Below are positions 48,471 through 57,867 of a stretch of DNA of 64,000 nt, in pieces. Within the stretch, counting starts at the first letter, position 1; each line of letters starts with the position of its first letter. This DNA comes from Micromonospora sp. WMMA1947 (lineage in GTDB: Bacteria; Actinomycetota; Actinomycetes; Mycobacteriales; Micromonosporaceae), in the NCBI RefSeq assembly GCF_027497355.1, contig NZ_CP114909.1, positions 1,054,001 through 1,118,000 of the forward strand. Reading direction: 5' to 3'. A program made the translations under genes and the position numbers. The notes under the pieces were generated by a model, which did not search any database, was not told the DNA's origin, and saw only the letters and a program-made list of their open reading frames with translations.

Positions 48471-49355
48471 TCAGCAGCCCGGGTTCGCGGCCACGCACAT
48501 CCGCTCGGCCGCGACCCGGGCCATCTGCCGCACCTGTTCCTCGGTCACCCTGCCCTCGGGCGCCTGGCCCATGGGCAGGTCGGTCCGCAGCCGGCCGGCC
48601 GGGATCAGCACCGTCACCAGGTCACCCACCCGTACGACGAAGCGGTCCTCGAACAGCGGCGCGTAGCCGGGCGGCCGGCCGTTCGCCTCGTCCGGCGCCA
48701 CGCTCGCCTCGTGCCGCAGCAGCAGCGCCTCGTCTCCGGCGAAGCCGCTCGCCGCGACGTACCAGCGGTGCACGACCTCGGCGCCGGTCATCCCCCGCTC
48801 GGTGTAGACCTGGCCCGTCGTCCGCCACGCGCCGCAGGCGGCGACGGTGCCCTCCAGGTCGGCGACGAACCGGCCCGCCGCGCCGGGCGCCATCCGGTAG
48901 ACGTCCTGGGTGAGGACCGTTCCGATGGTGGTCGCGGGCTCGGTCGGCGGCTCCAGCAGGGTCTGCGACCGCGAGTAGCGCGAGCGCGGTTCCTCGGCCG
49001 GCCGCCCCTGTTCCCGGGCGCAGACCTGGAGGAGGTCGTCGACCCGGACCGGCTCGTCGAGGCCGGTCTCGCTGAGTCGCTCGCCGGTCGAAACGGGGAT
49101 GTCGGCCGGTTCCAGCATCGCCTCGGCCGCGATCTCCCCCCGTCCGTCAACGGCACCGGCGGCGGGCGGCGGCGCACCGGCCCGGTCCACGAGGGTCGCG
49201 GTGAGCGCCGCGACGACCACCACCGAGGCCGCGGCGAGCGCGGCGGAGCGTCGGCTGCGCCGCCGGGCGGTGGCCCGGATCACCTCCGGCTCCGGCCAGG
49301 TGACGTTGCGCAGATCCTGGTGCAGCAACTCCACGAGTGCGACGTCGTCAGGCAT
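48471..49355 (-). CDS. Membrane-anchored anti-sigma-like protein
   Basis: 294 residues: short cytoplasmic N-terminus, one helix at about residues 38-58 (ALAAASVVVVAALTATLV), then an outer domain with several cysteines and EVIRATARRRSRRS just before the helix. The 8-bp overlap with an ECF sigma gene fits a sigma/anti-sigma pair. It has no clear zinc-binding HxxxCxxC motif, so the way it would hold the sigma factor is unclear. ATG 49355. Confidence 0.72.
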   Translation of the reverse strand: MPDDVALVELLHQDLRNVTWPEPEVIRATARRRSRRSAALAAASVVVVAALTATLVDRAGAPPPAAGAVDGRGEIAAEAMLEPADIPVSTGERLSETGLDEPVRVDDLLQVCAREQGRPAEEPRSRYSRSQTLLEPPTEPATTIGTVLTQDVYRMAPGAAGRFVADLEGTVAACGAWRTTGQVYTERGMTGAEVVHRWYVAASGFAGDEALLLRHEASVAPDEANGRPPGYAPLFEDRFVVRVGDLVTVLIPAGRLRTDLPMGQAPEGRVTEEQVRQMARVAAERMCVAANPGC

Positions 49356-49851
49356 CTGCCGCCTCCTCCTCCAGATCCACCACGGCGAGCAGCCCGGCGA
49401 GTGCGGTCCGCCCCCGGGAAAGCCGGGCCTTGACGGTGCCGATCGGTGCCTCGGTCTCCCGCGCCACCTCGGCGACCGGCATGCCGAGCAGGTAGTGCAT
49501 GGCGATCGCGGTGCGCTGGGCCTCGGGCAGCCGGCGCAGCGCCTCGACCACCTCCAGCGTCTCGGTGCTCGGCGCCGGCACGTCCGCCACCGCGCCGTGC
49601 CGCAGGTAGGCGCGGGCCCGGCTGCGCAGGCTGCGCCAGCGGCTCACCGCGATCCGGCTCGCCACCACCCGTACCCAGGACTCCGGGTCGTCGTACCCGC
49701 GCACCGTGGACCACCGCTGCCAGGCCTTGATGTACGCCTCCTGCACGGCGTCCTGCGCCTCGGCGAGGTCACCGGTGAGCACGTAGACGAAGCCGAGCAT
49801 CCGCTGCCGGCTGCCCCGGTAGAACTCGTCGAAGCCCTCGCTGTCGGGCAC
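49348..49851 (-). CDS. ECF-family RNA polymerase sigma factor
   Basis: 167 residues: region 2 (FDEFYRGSRQRMLGFVYVLT, DAVQEAYIKAWQRW) and region 4 (LRRLPEAQRTAIAMHYLLGM, IGTVKARLSRGRTAL). No C-terminal extension. GTG 49851 with GGGGAGG upstream sets the start; the longer frame belongs to the neighbouring gene. It directs RNA polymerase to an unknown regulon, perhaps for envelope stress, given its neighbours. Confidence 0.93.
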   Translation of the reverse strand: MPDSEGFDEFYRGSRQRMLGFVYVLTGDLAEAQDAVQEAYIKAWQRWSTVRGYDDPESWVRVVASRIAVSRWRSLRSRARAYLRHGAVADVPAPSTETLEVVEALRRLPEAQRTAIAMHYLLGMPVAEVARETEAPIGTVKARLSRGRTALAGLLAVVDLEEEAADA

Positions 49852-49910
49852 CTGCCACCTCCCCGTCTTCGTGAGGGGACACGCCTGGCGGCGCGGCGCC
49901 GGTTGCCCGC

Positions 49911-50894
49911 TCAGCCGAGCAATTTCTCCAACTCGCCGAGCGGGAAGCCGCCGGCCGGAATCCGGTCGCGGACCGCCCGGCGTACCGCGACCTGCACCGC
50001 CGCGTTCGCCGGGGTGGGCACGCCGTGCAGGCGCCCGAGCAGCACGATCTCGCCGTTGAGGTGGTCGGTCTCGGCCGAGCCCGCGCCACGGGCCAGACTC
50101 TGCCAGGTGGAGCCGCCGGAGCGTTCCTCCCCGCCCACCGGCCGGTGCGACACCCGGTCGCCGCGCTCGGCGGCCTCCTCGTCGACAGTGGTGTGGGCGA
50201 TGCCCGCGGCGGCGAGCGCCGCCTCGCCCTCGGCGCGTACCCGCTTCGACAGGGTTTCCGGCACGTCCCGGCCGAGCAGGGCCTGGAGGCCGTTGCCGAG
50301 GTTGGCGAGCAGCTTGCCGTACTTCCAGCGCATCACGTCGTCCCGGACCGGCGCGACGAACCCGGCTGCGGTCAGGTCGGCGGCGACCGCCCGGGAGGTG
50401 TCGTCGGCGCCGCTCGGGTAGCGGCCGATGTGCAGCATGCCCGGGTGCGGATGGCCGTTGGCGACCACCACGCCCGGCTCCAGGTGCGTGGCGGGCAGCC
50501 ACACGCACACCGGGTGTACGCGGGCGAAGCGACGCAGCGCGGCAGGCTCGTTCGCCACGCCGTTCTGGGCCAGCACCACCGGCAGTCGCTCGCCCGCCGT
50601 CCCGCCGCCCTCGACCGGGGCGTCCGCCCAGGCGTCGAGCGCCGCCACGGTGTCCTGCGACTTCACGGTGAGGACCAGCACGGCGTCGGCCGGCAGCGGC
50701 GGCCCGTCCGGCCCCGCCACCGCGGGGAGCCGGCCGGTCACCTCGCGGTCCGGCGTGCGCAGCGTCAGACCCCGCTCCCGCAGTGCGTCCAGGTGCGCGC
50801 CGCGGGCCACGAGCGTCACGTCGCGGCCGGCGTCGGCCAGGAGTACGCCGATGGTGCCGCCGACCGCGCCCGCTCCGATGATCACGTATCGCAC
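49911..50894 (-). CDS. panE: 2-dehydropantoate 2-reductase-family protein
   Basis: 327 residues: NADPH motif IIGAGAVGGTIGVLL, VLVLTVKSQDT, LAQNGVAN, WKYGKLLANLGNGLQAL and the helical C-terminal domain ending HGVPTPANAAVQVAVR. These enzymes reduce ketopantoate to pantoate for CoA synthesis, but many paralogues act on other substrates. The gene lies between an ABC operon and a sigma factor, an odd setting for a coenzyme gene, so the paralogue option is real. Confidence 0.82.
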   Translation of the reverse strand: MRYVIIGAGAVGGTIGVLLADAGRDVTLVARGAHLDALRERGLTLRTPDREVTGRLPAVAGPDGPPLPADAVLVLTVKSQDTVAALDAWADAPVEGGGTAGERLPVVLAQNGVANEPAALRRFARVHPVCVWLPATHLEPGVVVANGHPHPGMLHIGRYPSGADDTSRAVAADLTAAGFVAPVRDDVMRWKYGKLLANLGNGLQALLGRDVPETLSKRVRAEGEAALAAAGIAHTTVDEEAAERGDRVSHRPVGGEERSGGSTWQSLARGAGSAETDHLNGEIVLLGRLHGVPTPANAAVQVAVRRAVRDRIPAGGFPLGELEKLLG

Positions 50895-50951
50895 GGGTCC
50901 GATTCTGCCCCGCCGTGGCGGGCGCGCCCGGGCACGGCGTGCCGTGGCGGG

Positions 50952-52145
50952 TCAGGAACCGGCCAACGCGTGCGCGGGAGCCATCCGGCTCGCCCGAAGC
51001 GCCGGGTAGAGCCCGGCGAGCGCACCGATCAGCACTGTCGCGCCGAGACCACCTGCGGTCGCCCAGGCGGGCACGACGGTGGGCCAGCCCTGGGTGAAGG
51101 CGTACCCGCCGGTGGCCAGCACACCGAGCACGATGCCCCCGCCGCCCCCGATCCCGGCGAGGATCAGCGACTCGGCCAGGAACTGGACCCGGATGTGCCC
51201 CCGGGTCGCGCCGAGGGAGCGGCGCAACCCGATCTCGGTCCGCCGCTCCAGCACCGAGATCACCATGGTGTTCGCCACGCCGACGCCGCCCACGAGCAGG
51301 GCGACCGCGCCTAGCCCGAGCAGCAACGCAGTCAACGCGTCGTCGGTGGCCTGCTTCGCGGCGAGCGCGTCGGAGGGCCGGGAGACGGCCACCTCGTTGG
51401 GCGCCCGTGGGTTCGCGGTCGCACCGAGCACCGCCCGTACGGCGGCGACCTGGCTCTCCGTGGCCCGCGCGTAGACCGTGGTGGGATGCCCGTCGAAGCC
51501 GGCGTACGTCTGAGCGGACTCCCACCCGATCAGCGCCGCGCTGTCCACTTCCGGCGCGAGCGGCACCGGGTCGAGCACACCCACGACGGAGAACCACCGC
51601 CCGGCGAGCCAGACCCGGACGCCGGGCGTGACGATGTCCAGCCGGGTCGCGGCCCGGGAGCCCAGCACCACCGCCGGGTAGGCGCGGGTGGCCGTTGTCA
51701 GCCACGAGCCGGTGTACATGGTGGCGCCGACGGTCTCCGGCAGGTCCTGGTGGGCGGCGAGGACGGAGATGCTGCCGGTCTGCCCGATCGGGACGTGGTC
51801 GTTGCGGTAGACGTACCCCTTGACCTGGCCGGTGGCGGCGACCGACTCGACCGGGCCGATCCGGCCGACCATGGCGGTGGCTTCCACAGGCAGCTTGGCG
51901 TCCTCCCCGGAGACGGTACGACCGGGCATGACGGTCAGCAGGTTGGTGCCGAGCCGGTCCAGGGTCCGGTCGAGCTCGGCCCGGCTAGAGGTGGAGATGC
52001 CGACCACCGCGACCATCGCGCCGATACCGATGGCGATGCCGAGCGCGGAGAGGAACACCCGCAGCGGGCGGGACCGCAGGCCGACCGCGCCGAGCCGGGC
52101 GATGTCGGCGAGCGCCAGCCGCCCCGGCCGGGGCGCTCGGCTCAC
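50952..52145 (-). CDS. MacB-like ABC transporter permease
   Basis: 397 residues: helix at about 30-50 ([21 protein letters not shown]), a large external MacB-PCD domain to about 265, then three helices ([40 protein letters not shown], ...[10 protein letters not shown]). The [22 protein letters not shown] segment is a FtsX/MacB signature. It pairs with the ATPase gene (4-bp overlap) and the adaptor gene upstream. Confidence 0.9.
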   Translation of the reverse strand: MSRAPRPGRLALADIARLGAVGLRSRPLRVFLSALGIAIGIGAMVAVVGISTSSRAELDRTLDRLGTNLLTVMPGRTVSGEDAKLPVEATAMVGRIGPVESVAATGQVKGYVYRNDHVPIGQTGSISVLAAHQDLPETVGATMYTGSWLTTATRAYPAVVLGSRAATRLDIVTPGVRVWLAGRWFSVVGVLDPVPLAPEVDSAALIGWESAQTYAGFDGHPTTVYARATESQVAAVRAVLGATANPRAPNEVAVSRPSDALAAKQATDDALTALLLGLGAVALLVGGVGVANTMVISVLERRTEIGLRRSLGATRGHIRVQFLAESLILAGIGGGGGIVLGVLATGGYAFTQGWPTVVPAWATAGGLGATVLIGALAGLYPALRASRMAPAHALAGS

Positions 52146-52828
52146 CGCTGCACCACCGGCACGTCGTCGCGCACGATCCGGCCGTCGAGCAGTTCCACCC
52201 GGCGGGGCAGTCTTCCGGCGACTGCCTCGTCGTGGGTGATCACCACGACCGTGGTGCCCGCCTGGTGCAGCTCGGTGAGCAGCTTCAACACGCTGTCGCT
52301 GGAGACCGAGTCGAGATTGCCGGTGGGCTCGTCGGCGAGCAGCAGCGCGGGTTCCCCGACGACCGCCCGGGCGATGGCCACCCGCTGGCGTTCCCCGCCT
52401 GACAGTTCGTGCGGCAGGTGGTCCAGACGGTGCGACAGGCCCACCCGCGCCAGCGCCTCCCCGGCCCGGCGCCGGCGCTGCCGGATCGGCACGCCGGCGT
52501 AGAGCAGGCCGTCGGCGACGTTGTCCAGCACCGGGGTGCCGGGCGCGAGATGGAACTGCTGGAAGACGAAGCCGATGGTGGTGGCCCGCAGCGCGGACAG
52601 CGCCCGGTCGGAGAGCCGCGCAATGTCGTGCCCGTCGATCCGGATCACCCCGGTGGACGGCCGGTCGAGCGTGCCCAGGAGGTGCAGCATGGTCGACTTG
52701 CCGGACCCGGAGGGGCCGACGACGCCGACCAGTTCCCCGACGTCGATCCGCAGGTCCAGCCCGGCGAGCGCGGTCACGCCGCCCGGATACGTGCGGGACA
52801 CCCCGTGCAACTCCACCAGTGCGCTCAC
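52142..52828 (-). CDS. MacB/LolD-type ABC transporter ATPase
   Basis: 228 residues with Walker [11 protein letters not shown]-loop FVFQQFHL, signature LSGGERQRV, Walker [14 protein letters not shown] and the H-loop VVITHDEAV. It powers the permease with which it overlaps by 4 bp. The upstream adaptor gene overlaps it by 4 bp as well, so three proteins are made from one message. Confidence 0.94.
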   Translation of the reverse strand: MSALVELHGVSRTYPGGVTALAGLDLRIDVGELVGVVGPSGSGKSTMLHLLGTLDRPSTGVIRIDGHDIARLSDRALSALRATTIGFVFQQFHLAPGTPVLDNVADGLLYAGVPIRQRRRRAGEALARVGLSHRLDHLPHELSGGERQRVAIARAVVGEPALLLADEPTGNLDSVSSDSVLKLLTELHQAGTTVVVITHDEAVAGRLPRRVELLDGRIVRDDVPVVQR

Positions 52829-53946
52829 TGCGGGATCCGTACGTTCATGCCGGCGTCCAGCCCCACTCCGGTCACCTCGACCCGGCCATCGGCGAACATG
52901 CCGACCTCGACGGCCACCACCCGGGTGGACGTCACATCGACGACCTCCAGCCCGTACCCGCCCTCGGCGAGAGCGAGCAGCGCGCTGACCGGCACGGTGA
53001 GCACCCCCCGCCGTTGCTTGGAGACACGGCGCACCTCGACCGCGCCCGCGTCGCCGTCCTGCAACGCCTTCTGGTCGTTGACCTCGACCGTCACCGGCAC
53101 CCGTGCACCGGTCTCACCGTCGCCGGCAGCGGGCGCAGGCTGTTCCGCGGCGGGTGCCGCCGGTGCGGCGTCGTCCCCCACCGTGTGCACCACGCCGGGC
53201 ACCGACCGCCCGTCCGGCAGCGTGACGCTCACCTTCGCCCCGGGGGTGGCCCACGCGGCGTCGGCCTGTGCGACGGCCGCGGTGACCAACCGGTCCGTGC
53301 CGGTCCAGGTGAACACCTCGGCGGGTACGGTCGCGCCGACGCGCACCGAGTGCCGCGCGATGCGTACCGCGCCCGGCGCGAAGAGAACCTGCCCCGGTTC
53401 GACCCGTCCGGTCTCCTCCCGGCCCAGGTCCCGCTGCCAACGCTTGACCGCGTTGGTGGTCGCCGACGAGAACGTCTGGTCCACGCTGAAGCCGGAGTAG
53501 CCGAGCGCGCGCAGGTTGCGCTCGAACTGCTCGACGTCACGGCCCTCCAGCGGGGCCGCGAGCGTCCGGTACATCGGCAGCGGACCGTACATCAGCACGA
53601 CCGGTTTCTCGTCGACCCGCAGCAGGCTCCGACCGCGCTTGACCACTGTCCCTCCCGCCGCCAGCCAGGTGACCGTGCCGGTGGCCTCGGACCGCACCGG
53701 GGTGGCCGCGCCGTAGCCGACCGTGCCGTCGAGAACCGTGTACTCCACCAGGTCACCCCGGGTCACCTGCACGGTACGGCCGGCCCGGGGATCCCGCGGG
53801 GGCGGGTCGTCCCCGCGGGTACCCAGTCCGAGGGTGGCGGCTGCAGCCACGGCGAGAAGCGCCATGCCGGCCCCCGCCACCAGCCAGGTACGCATCCGTC
53901 GGCGTCGCCGTCGGCCGCCGACGGTCACCTCGCTCTCCCCGCTCAC
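52825..53946 (-). CDS. Membrane fusion (adaptor) protein with peptidoglycan-binding domain
   Basis: 373 residues: signal anchor (about 19-38), HlyD/MacA-like beta parts ([26 protein letters not shown] and the late [13 protein letters not shown]), and a PG_binding_1 domain between ([20 protein letters not shown] ... VKRWQRDLG). In a monoderm such an adaptor can link the ABC pump to the wall. GTG 53946 has AGGGAACAGG upstream; the frame to 54162 overlaps the lipoprotein gene. Confidence 0.87.
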   Translation of the reverse strand: MSGESEVTVGGRRRRRRMRTWLVAGAGMALLAVAAAATLGLGTRGDDPPPRDPRAGRTVQVTRGDLVEYTVLDGTVGYGAATPVRSEATGTVTWLAAGGTVVKRGRSLLRVDEKPVVLMYGPLPMYRTLAAPLEGRDVEQFERNLRALGYSGFSVDQTFSSATTNAVKRWQRDLGREETGRVEPGQVLFAPGAVRIARHSVRVGATVPAEVFTWTGTDRLVTAAVAQADAAWATPGAKVSVTLPDGRSVPGVVHTVGDDAAPAAPAAEQPAPAAGDGETGARVPVTVEVNDQKALQDGDAGAVEVRRVSKQRRGVLTVPVSALLALAEGGYGLEVVDVTSTRVVAVEVGMFADGRVEVTGVGLDAGMNVRIPQ

Positions 53947-53984
53947 CCTGTTCCCTTCGTCCACACCCGCCGGGTCTCGCCCGC

Positions 53985-54551
53985 TCAGCCCACGCCCGGG
54001 CCGGGGGTGGCGGGCGCCCCCACGATCGAGCCGCAGGCCGCCGCAGCCCGCTTGGCGCCGGCGCTGCCGGAGTCCCAGAGCGGCTTGCCGTCCTCCGACT
54101 CGGGCTGGTAGCCGTCGGGGCCCGGGTCGGGGAAATCGGGCGCACCCTTGGTCTGCATGCACCGCGCGTACTCGCGGGCCTTCGCGATCTCCTCAGGCGC
54201 GAGGGCCGGCTTGTCCTCCAACCCTTGTGGGACCGGCGGGTTGAGGTCGTTGCACTTGACCTGCGCGGCGCGGAACTTGGGGTCGGCCTTGACCGCCCGG
54301 GCGTCACCGCCGAACTCGATCCGGCCCTTGGCGTCCGGGTCGGAGACCTTGACGCCCTCCTCTCGCAGGCAGGCCACGTACTTGCGGACACCCTCGACAT
54401 AGGCGGTGACGGCCTCTCCGCTGGCCACGGCCGACGGGGTACCTCCCGCGGTGGCGACGGACGGCTCCTTCGCGTCGCCGCCGCACCCCGCGGTGACGAG
54501 CATCAGCGCCGCCGCGCCGAGCGCCGCACCTACTGCTGTGGGAACCCGCAC
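53985..54551 (-). CDS. Four-cysteine lipoprotein with internal duplication
   Basis: 188 residues, lipobox VTAGC (Cys23). The mature part has two similar halves: YVACLREEGVKVSDPD with Cys61 and Cys100, and YARCMQTKGAPDFPDPGPDG with Cys131 and Cys173. The CMxxxGxPxFPDP pattern occurs in many actinobacterial lipoproteins. GTG 54551 with AAGGAG. It heads the adaptor-ATPase-permease operon and faces the two-component pair across 175 bp. Confidence 0.83.
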   Translation of the reverse strand: MRVPTAVGAALGAAALMLVTAGCGGDAKEPSVATAGGTPSAVASGEAVTAYVEGVRKYVACLREEGVKVSDPDAKGRIEFGGDARAVKADPKFRAAQVKCNDLNPPVPQGLEDKPALAPEEIAKAREYARCMQTKGAPDFPDPGPDGYQPESEDGKPLWDSGSAGAKRAAAACGSIVGAPATPGPGVG

Positions 54552-54610
54552 GGTGCCATCTCCTTCTGGTCGGTCGGGTGAGCTGTCGACAGGCTAGGAC
54601 GGGGCCTGTG

Positions 54611-54632
54611 AAGAACTCGTCAAGAAGTTGTG
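54611..54632. promoter_or_regulatory. Tandem 11-bp repeat, OmpR-type site candidate
   Basis: AAGAACTCGTC followed by AAGAAGTTGTG: 8 of 11 bases identical in two adjacent 11-bp units, the spacing used by OmpR/PhoB-family regulators. It overlaps a TTGACG on the minus strand that may be the -35 of the lipoprotein operon. Confidence 0.55.
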
Positions 54633-54726
54633 GGATCACCGTGCGGGTCGGCCCGGCGGGGTTCCTGCGGGCATCGCGTACGGGTGATGATGGCGGGGTT
54701 CTGCTGCTGCCGGACGGGGGGAACCG

Positions 54727-55416
54727 TTGGTCGCGCGCATACTGGTCGCCGAGGACGACCGGAAACAGTCGGAGCTGCTCCGGGCCTATCTCGAGCACGA
54801 GGGCCACCACGTGTACGTGGTGGCCGACGGCAAGTCAGCCCTGGACCGGTGCCGGAGCAATCCGCCCGACCTTGTCGTCCTGGACGTGATGATGCCGTTG
54901 GTGGACGGCTTGGACGTCTGCCGGATCCTGCGCGCGGAGTCGGACGTGCCGATCATGCTGCTCACCGCGCGCAGCACCGAGGACGACATGCTGCTCGGCC
55001 TCGACCTGGGCGCCGACGACTACGTCACCAAGCCCTACAGTCCACGGGAGTTGGCCGCGCGGGTCCGGGTGCTGCTGCGCCGGTCGGGCCGGGGCGGCAG
55101 CGAGGCGGAGGTGCTGCGGGTCGGTGACTTGGTCGTCGACGTGGACCGGTTCGAGGCGCGGGTCGCGGATCGGGTCGTGCCGCTGACCGCCAAGGAGTTC
55201 GGCATCCTGCGGACGCTTGCCGCCGAGCCGGGCCGCGTGTTCACCAGGGCGCAGATCATTGACAGGGCCTTCGGCTTCGACAGCTACGTCGTGGAGCGGA
55301 CGGTGGACGCGCACGTGATGAACCTGCGTCGCAAGATCGAGCGCGACCCGGCGGAGCCGGTCTACGTGCAGACCGTCTACGGACGGGGTTACCGCATCCC
55401 GGAGCAACCGCGGTGA
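54727..55416 (+). CDS. OmpR-family response regulator
   Basis: 229 residues: receiver domain with the phosphorylated Asp53 (VVLDVMMP), Lys102 (TKPYSP), and a C-terminal winged helix (FGILRTLAAEPGRVFTRAQI, VDAHVMNLRRKI, VYGRGYRI). It begins at TTG 54727 after GGGGGGAACC. The sensor kinase gene overlaps by GTGA. Likely activates or represses the divergent lipoprotein-ABC operon. Confidence 0.94.
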   Translation: MVARILVAEDDRKQSELLRAYLEHEGHHVYVVADGKSALDRCRSNPPDLVVLDVMMPLVDGLDVCRILRAESDVPIMLLTARSTEDDMLLGLDLGADDYVTKPYSPRELAARVRVLLRRSGRGGSEAEVLRVGDLVVDVDRFEARVADRVVPLTAKEFGILRTLAAEPGRVFTRAQIIDRAFGFDSYVVERTVDAHVMNLRRKIERDPAEPVYVQTVYGRGYRIPEQPR

Positions 55417-57053
55417 GTTTCCGGTTCCGGGTGCTGCTGATGACCATGCTCATCGCGGTCACCGCCACGTCGGCAACCGCGTGGCTCACGCTGCGACAGG
55501 CGTCGCGCGAGTTCAGCGCCTCGGTCACCGCCGGTCAGGACGACATCGCGCTGATCACCTCCACGCTGGCCGGGCACGGCGGGCTCGGCACCTGGGACGG
55601 AGTGCAGGATCGCGTACGCGAGCTGGCCGGCCGCACCGGCGAGCGGATCCGGGTGGTCACCGAGACCGGCGCGGTGCTGGCCGACTCGGACCTGCTGGCC
55701 GGCCGGGCGGCCCGGGACACCACGGGGCCGCCGACGCTGGTGGACCCGCGGCCGGTGGTCCGGTTGCCGGAGGGCGACTCCGTGCCGCGCCTGGCCGAGG
55801 ACATGATGACCGCGATCGTGCAGTACCAGCGCGCGCTGCGCGACGCGTCGTGCCTGGCCGCCGCCGGCGGGCAGATCCGAGCGGAACGCCCGCTGTTCGG
55901 CGTGCCCGTGCTCGTCGCTGCCGACCCGGAGCAGCCCGCATCGGTGTCCTGCCGCAAGCAGGCCACCAAGCTCCGCCCCGCCATGACGAGCGGACAGATG
56001 GAGGGCCTGCTGCGGCCGTGCGTCAGCGGCGCCGGACGCTCGGCCGAGTGCCTTCAGCGGGTATTCATCGCGCAGACCACGGCCTTCGCCCCGCAGCCGG
56101 TGCAGGTCTACATCGGCGCGCGGGACGAGGAGCCACCGAAGCTGGCCGGGGACTCGATCACGCTGACCGCGGTGGTGGTCGCGGCCGCAGCGGTGGTGGT
56201 CGCGTTGCTGCTCAGTCGCCGGGTGCTGCGTCCCATCGCGGCGTTGACGCGGGCGTCCCGCCGGCTGGCCTCTGGTGACCTCGGCGACCGGGTCCGGGTT
56301 CGCGGTTCCGATGAACTCGCCGAGCTGGGCCGCACCTTCAACCAGATGGCTGACTCGCTGCAACAGAGCGAAGAGCGCCAACGGCGGATGGTCGCCGACG
56401 TGGCCCACGAGTTGCGCACCCCGCTGGCCAACCTACGCGGTTACCTGGAGGCGCTGAAGGACGGTGTGCTGCCCGCCACGCCGGAGGTACTCGCCTCGTT
56501 GCACGAGGAGGCGTTGCTCCAGCAGCGGATCGTCGACGACCTCCAGGATCTGGCCACGGCGGAGGCCGGGGCAATGACGCTGCACGTGGTCCGGCTCGAC
56601 CTCGCGGAACTGGCGGAGACCTGCCGGGTCAGTCACGCCGCCCTCACCGAGGGGGCCGGTGTCACGCTGCGTGTGGACGCCCCGCGCCCGGCATACGTGC
56701 AGGGCGATCCCGACCGGCTGCGCCAGGTGCTCGGCAACCTCATTCGCAACGCGACGGCGGCGAGCCGGCCGGGCGGGACGATCACCCTGGCCGTCCGCTC
56801 CACCGACGACGCCGCCTCGATCAGTGTCGCCGACACTGGCACCGGCATCCGCCCGGAGGATCTGTCGCACCTCTTCGACCGTTTCTGGCGGGCGGACCAC
56901 GCCCGAGGGCGGGAGTCCGGAGGCAGTGGTCTCGGGCTCGCCATCGCTCGGCAGATCGTCACCAACCACTCTGGCACCATCACGGCCGCGAGCCGGCCCG
57001 AAGTCGGCACCACAATGACCATCACCCTCCCGGCCGCCCGGCAGAACGGGTAG
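55413..57053 (+). CDS. Sensor histidine kinase
   Basis: 546 residues: helix 1 (about 7-24), external sensor 25-247 with four cysteines (147, 180, 203, 213), helix 2 (about 248-267), HAMP (about 268-320), H-box AHELRTPL with His332, and the ATPase domain with NLIRNATAA, DTGTGI and GGSGLGLAIA. The sensor has no domain I recognise. GTG 55413 overlaps the regulator stop. Followed by a terminator. Confidence 0.94.
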   Translation: MSFRFRVLLMTMLIAVTATSATAWLTLRQASREFSASVTAGQDDIALITSTLAGHGGLGTWDGVQDRVRELAGRTGERIRVVTETGAVLADSDLLAGRAARDTTGPPTLVDPRPVVRLPEGDSVPRLAEDMMTAIVQYQRALRDASCLAAAGGQIRAERPLFGVPVLVAADPEQPASVSCRKQATKLRPAMTSGQMEGLLRPCVSGAGRSAECLQRVFIAQTTAFAPQPVQVYIGARDEEPPKLAGDSITLTAVVVAAAAVVVALLLSRRVLRPIAALTRASRRLASGDLGDRVRVRGSDELAELGRTFNQMADSLQQSEERQRRMVADVAHELRTPLANLRGYLEALKDGVLPATPEVLASLHEEALLQQRIVDDLQDLATAEAGAMTLHVVRLDLAELAETCRVSHAALTEGAGVTLRVDAPRPAYVQGDPDRLRQVLGNLIRNATAASRPGGTITLAVRSTDDAASISVADTGTGIRPEDLSHLFDRFWRADHARGRESGGSGLGLAIARQIVTNHSGTITAASRPEVGTTMTITLPAARQNG

Positions 57054-57074
57054 TGATGCCGGCCCCGACGACAG

Positions 57075-57104
57075 GACGGCCCGCCGGCGAACCGGCGGGC
57101 CGTC
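57075..57104 (+). terminator. Terminator after the kinase gene
   Basis: GACGGCCCGCCGG and CCGGCGGGCCGTC form a perfect 13-bp stem with a 4-base loop. The 180 bp that follow up to the next stop hold nothing else I can identify. Confidence 0.88.
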
Positions 57105-57285
57105 TTCACGCTGTCAGATCTCCGTGGTGAGCACCACGCTCCTGCGGGTCGGCCATGGCCATTGACGAACGAGCCGATCCCTGTGCGGCATCGGTGCGGG
57201 TGCGCACCGTCCGTCGAGCCCGTCGCGCCGCGGACGTCAGCCGGGCTCAGCGGTCCGGATCAGGATCCTTCCGCCGTCGACGGCG

Positions 57286-57648
57286 TCAGAAGCCGCAGTA
57301 GACGTAGCTTCCGCCGTCGCTCAGCAGGTCGTCACGGACCCAGCCCTGCACACCGGTGGAGTTGTTCCGCAGGTAGGTCCAGGTGTAGCCGTCGTTGCCC
57401 ACTGTGTAGCAGTGGTAGTCCATCTGCTGCGAGATGTAGGCGATGCCGTTGATGCCACACCCGGTGCTGGAACCGCTCCGCTGCCGGGCCGCGTCCGCCG
57501 ACTTCGGCCAGTTGCTGCTGTCCTTGTCGCCGACCGTCTTCCCGCAGGCGGCGTGCGCCGAGGCCGAGGTCGCAGTGACGATCGGCGCGACCAGTACGGT
57601 CGCTGTCAGCGCAACCGCCCCGAGCGCCCCCCGTGTCGATGCTCGCAT
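57286..57648 (-). CDS. Small secreted SH3-like protein
   Basis: 120 residues: cleavable signal peptide ending SASAHA, then an SH3-type fold (YTVGNDGYTWTYLRNNSTG, VQGWVRDDLLSDGG) with four cysteines. Such domains often bind wall material. ATG 57648 (MRASTRG) is preferred over ATG 57654 because the AAGGAGG ribosome site touches the latter and is 6 bases from the former. A low-GC stretch upstream contains TTGCTG-N17-ATAGGT, possibly its promoter. Confidence 0.75.
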   Translation of the reverse strand: MRASTRGALGAVALTATVLVAPIVTATSASAHAACGKTVGDKDSSNWPKSADAARQRSGSSTGCGINGIAYISQQMDYHCYTVGNDGYTWTYLRNNSTGVQGWVRDDLLSDGGSYVYCGF

Positions 57649-57867
57649 ATCCATCCTCCTTCAGGATGTTGGTTACGGAGCGAATGGCTCGCTCCCCTGA
57701 AGCGAACCTATCGACGCATTCCTTCATTCAGCAACGTCAGGTAGTTGACAAATCACGCTGAGTCACCACTCAGGAAGTAGCAAATCGCCAGGTGAAGCTG
57801 CCTGTACGGATCGCTTGGCCGGAACGGAATTCGTCCTCGCCCCAGGTAAACAGGGCTGCGCGTCGGA

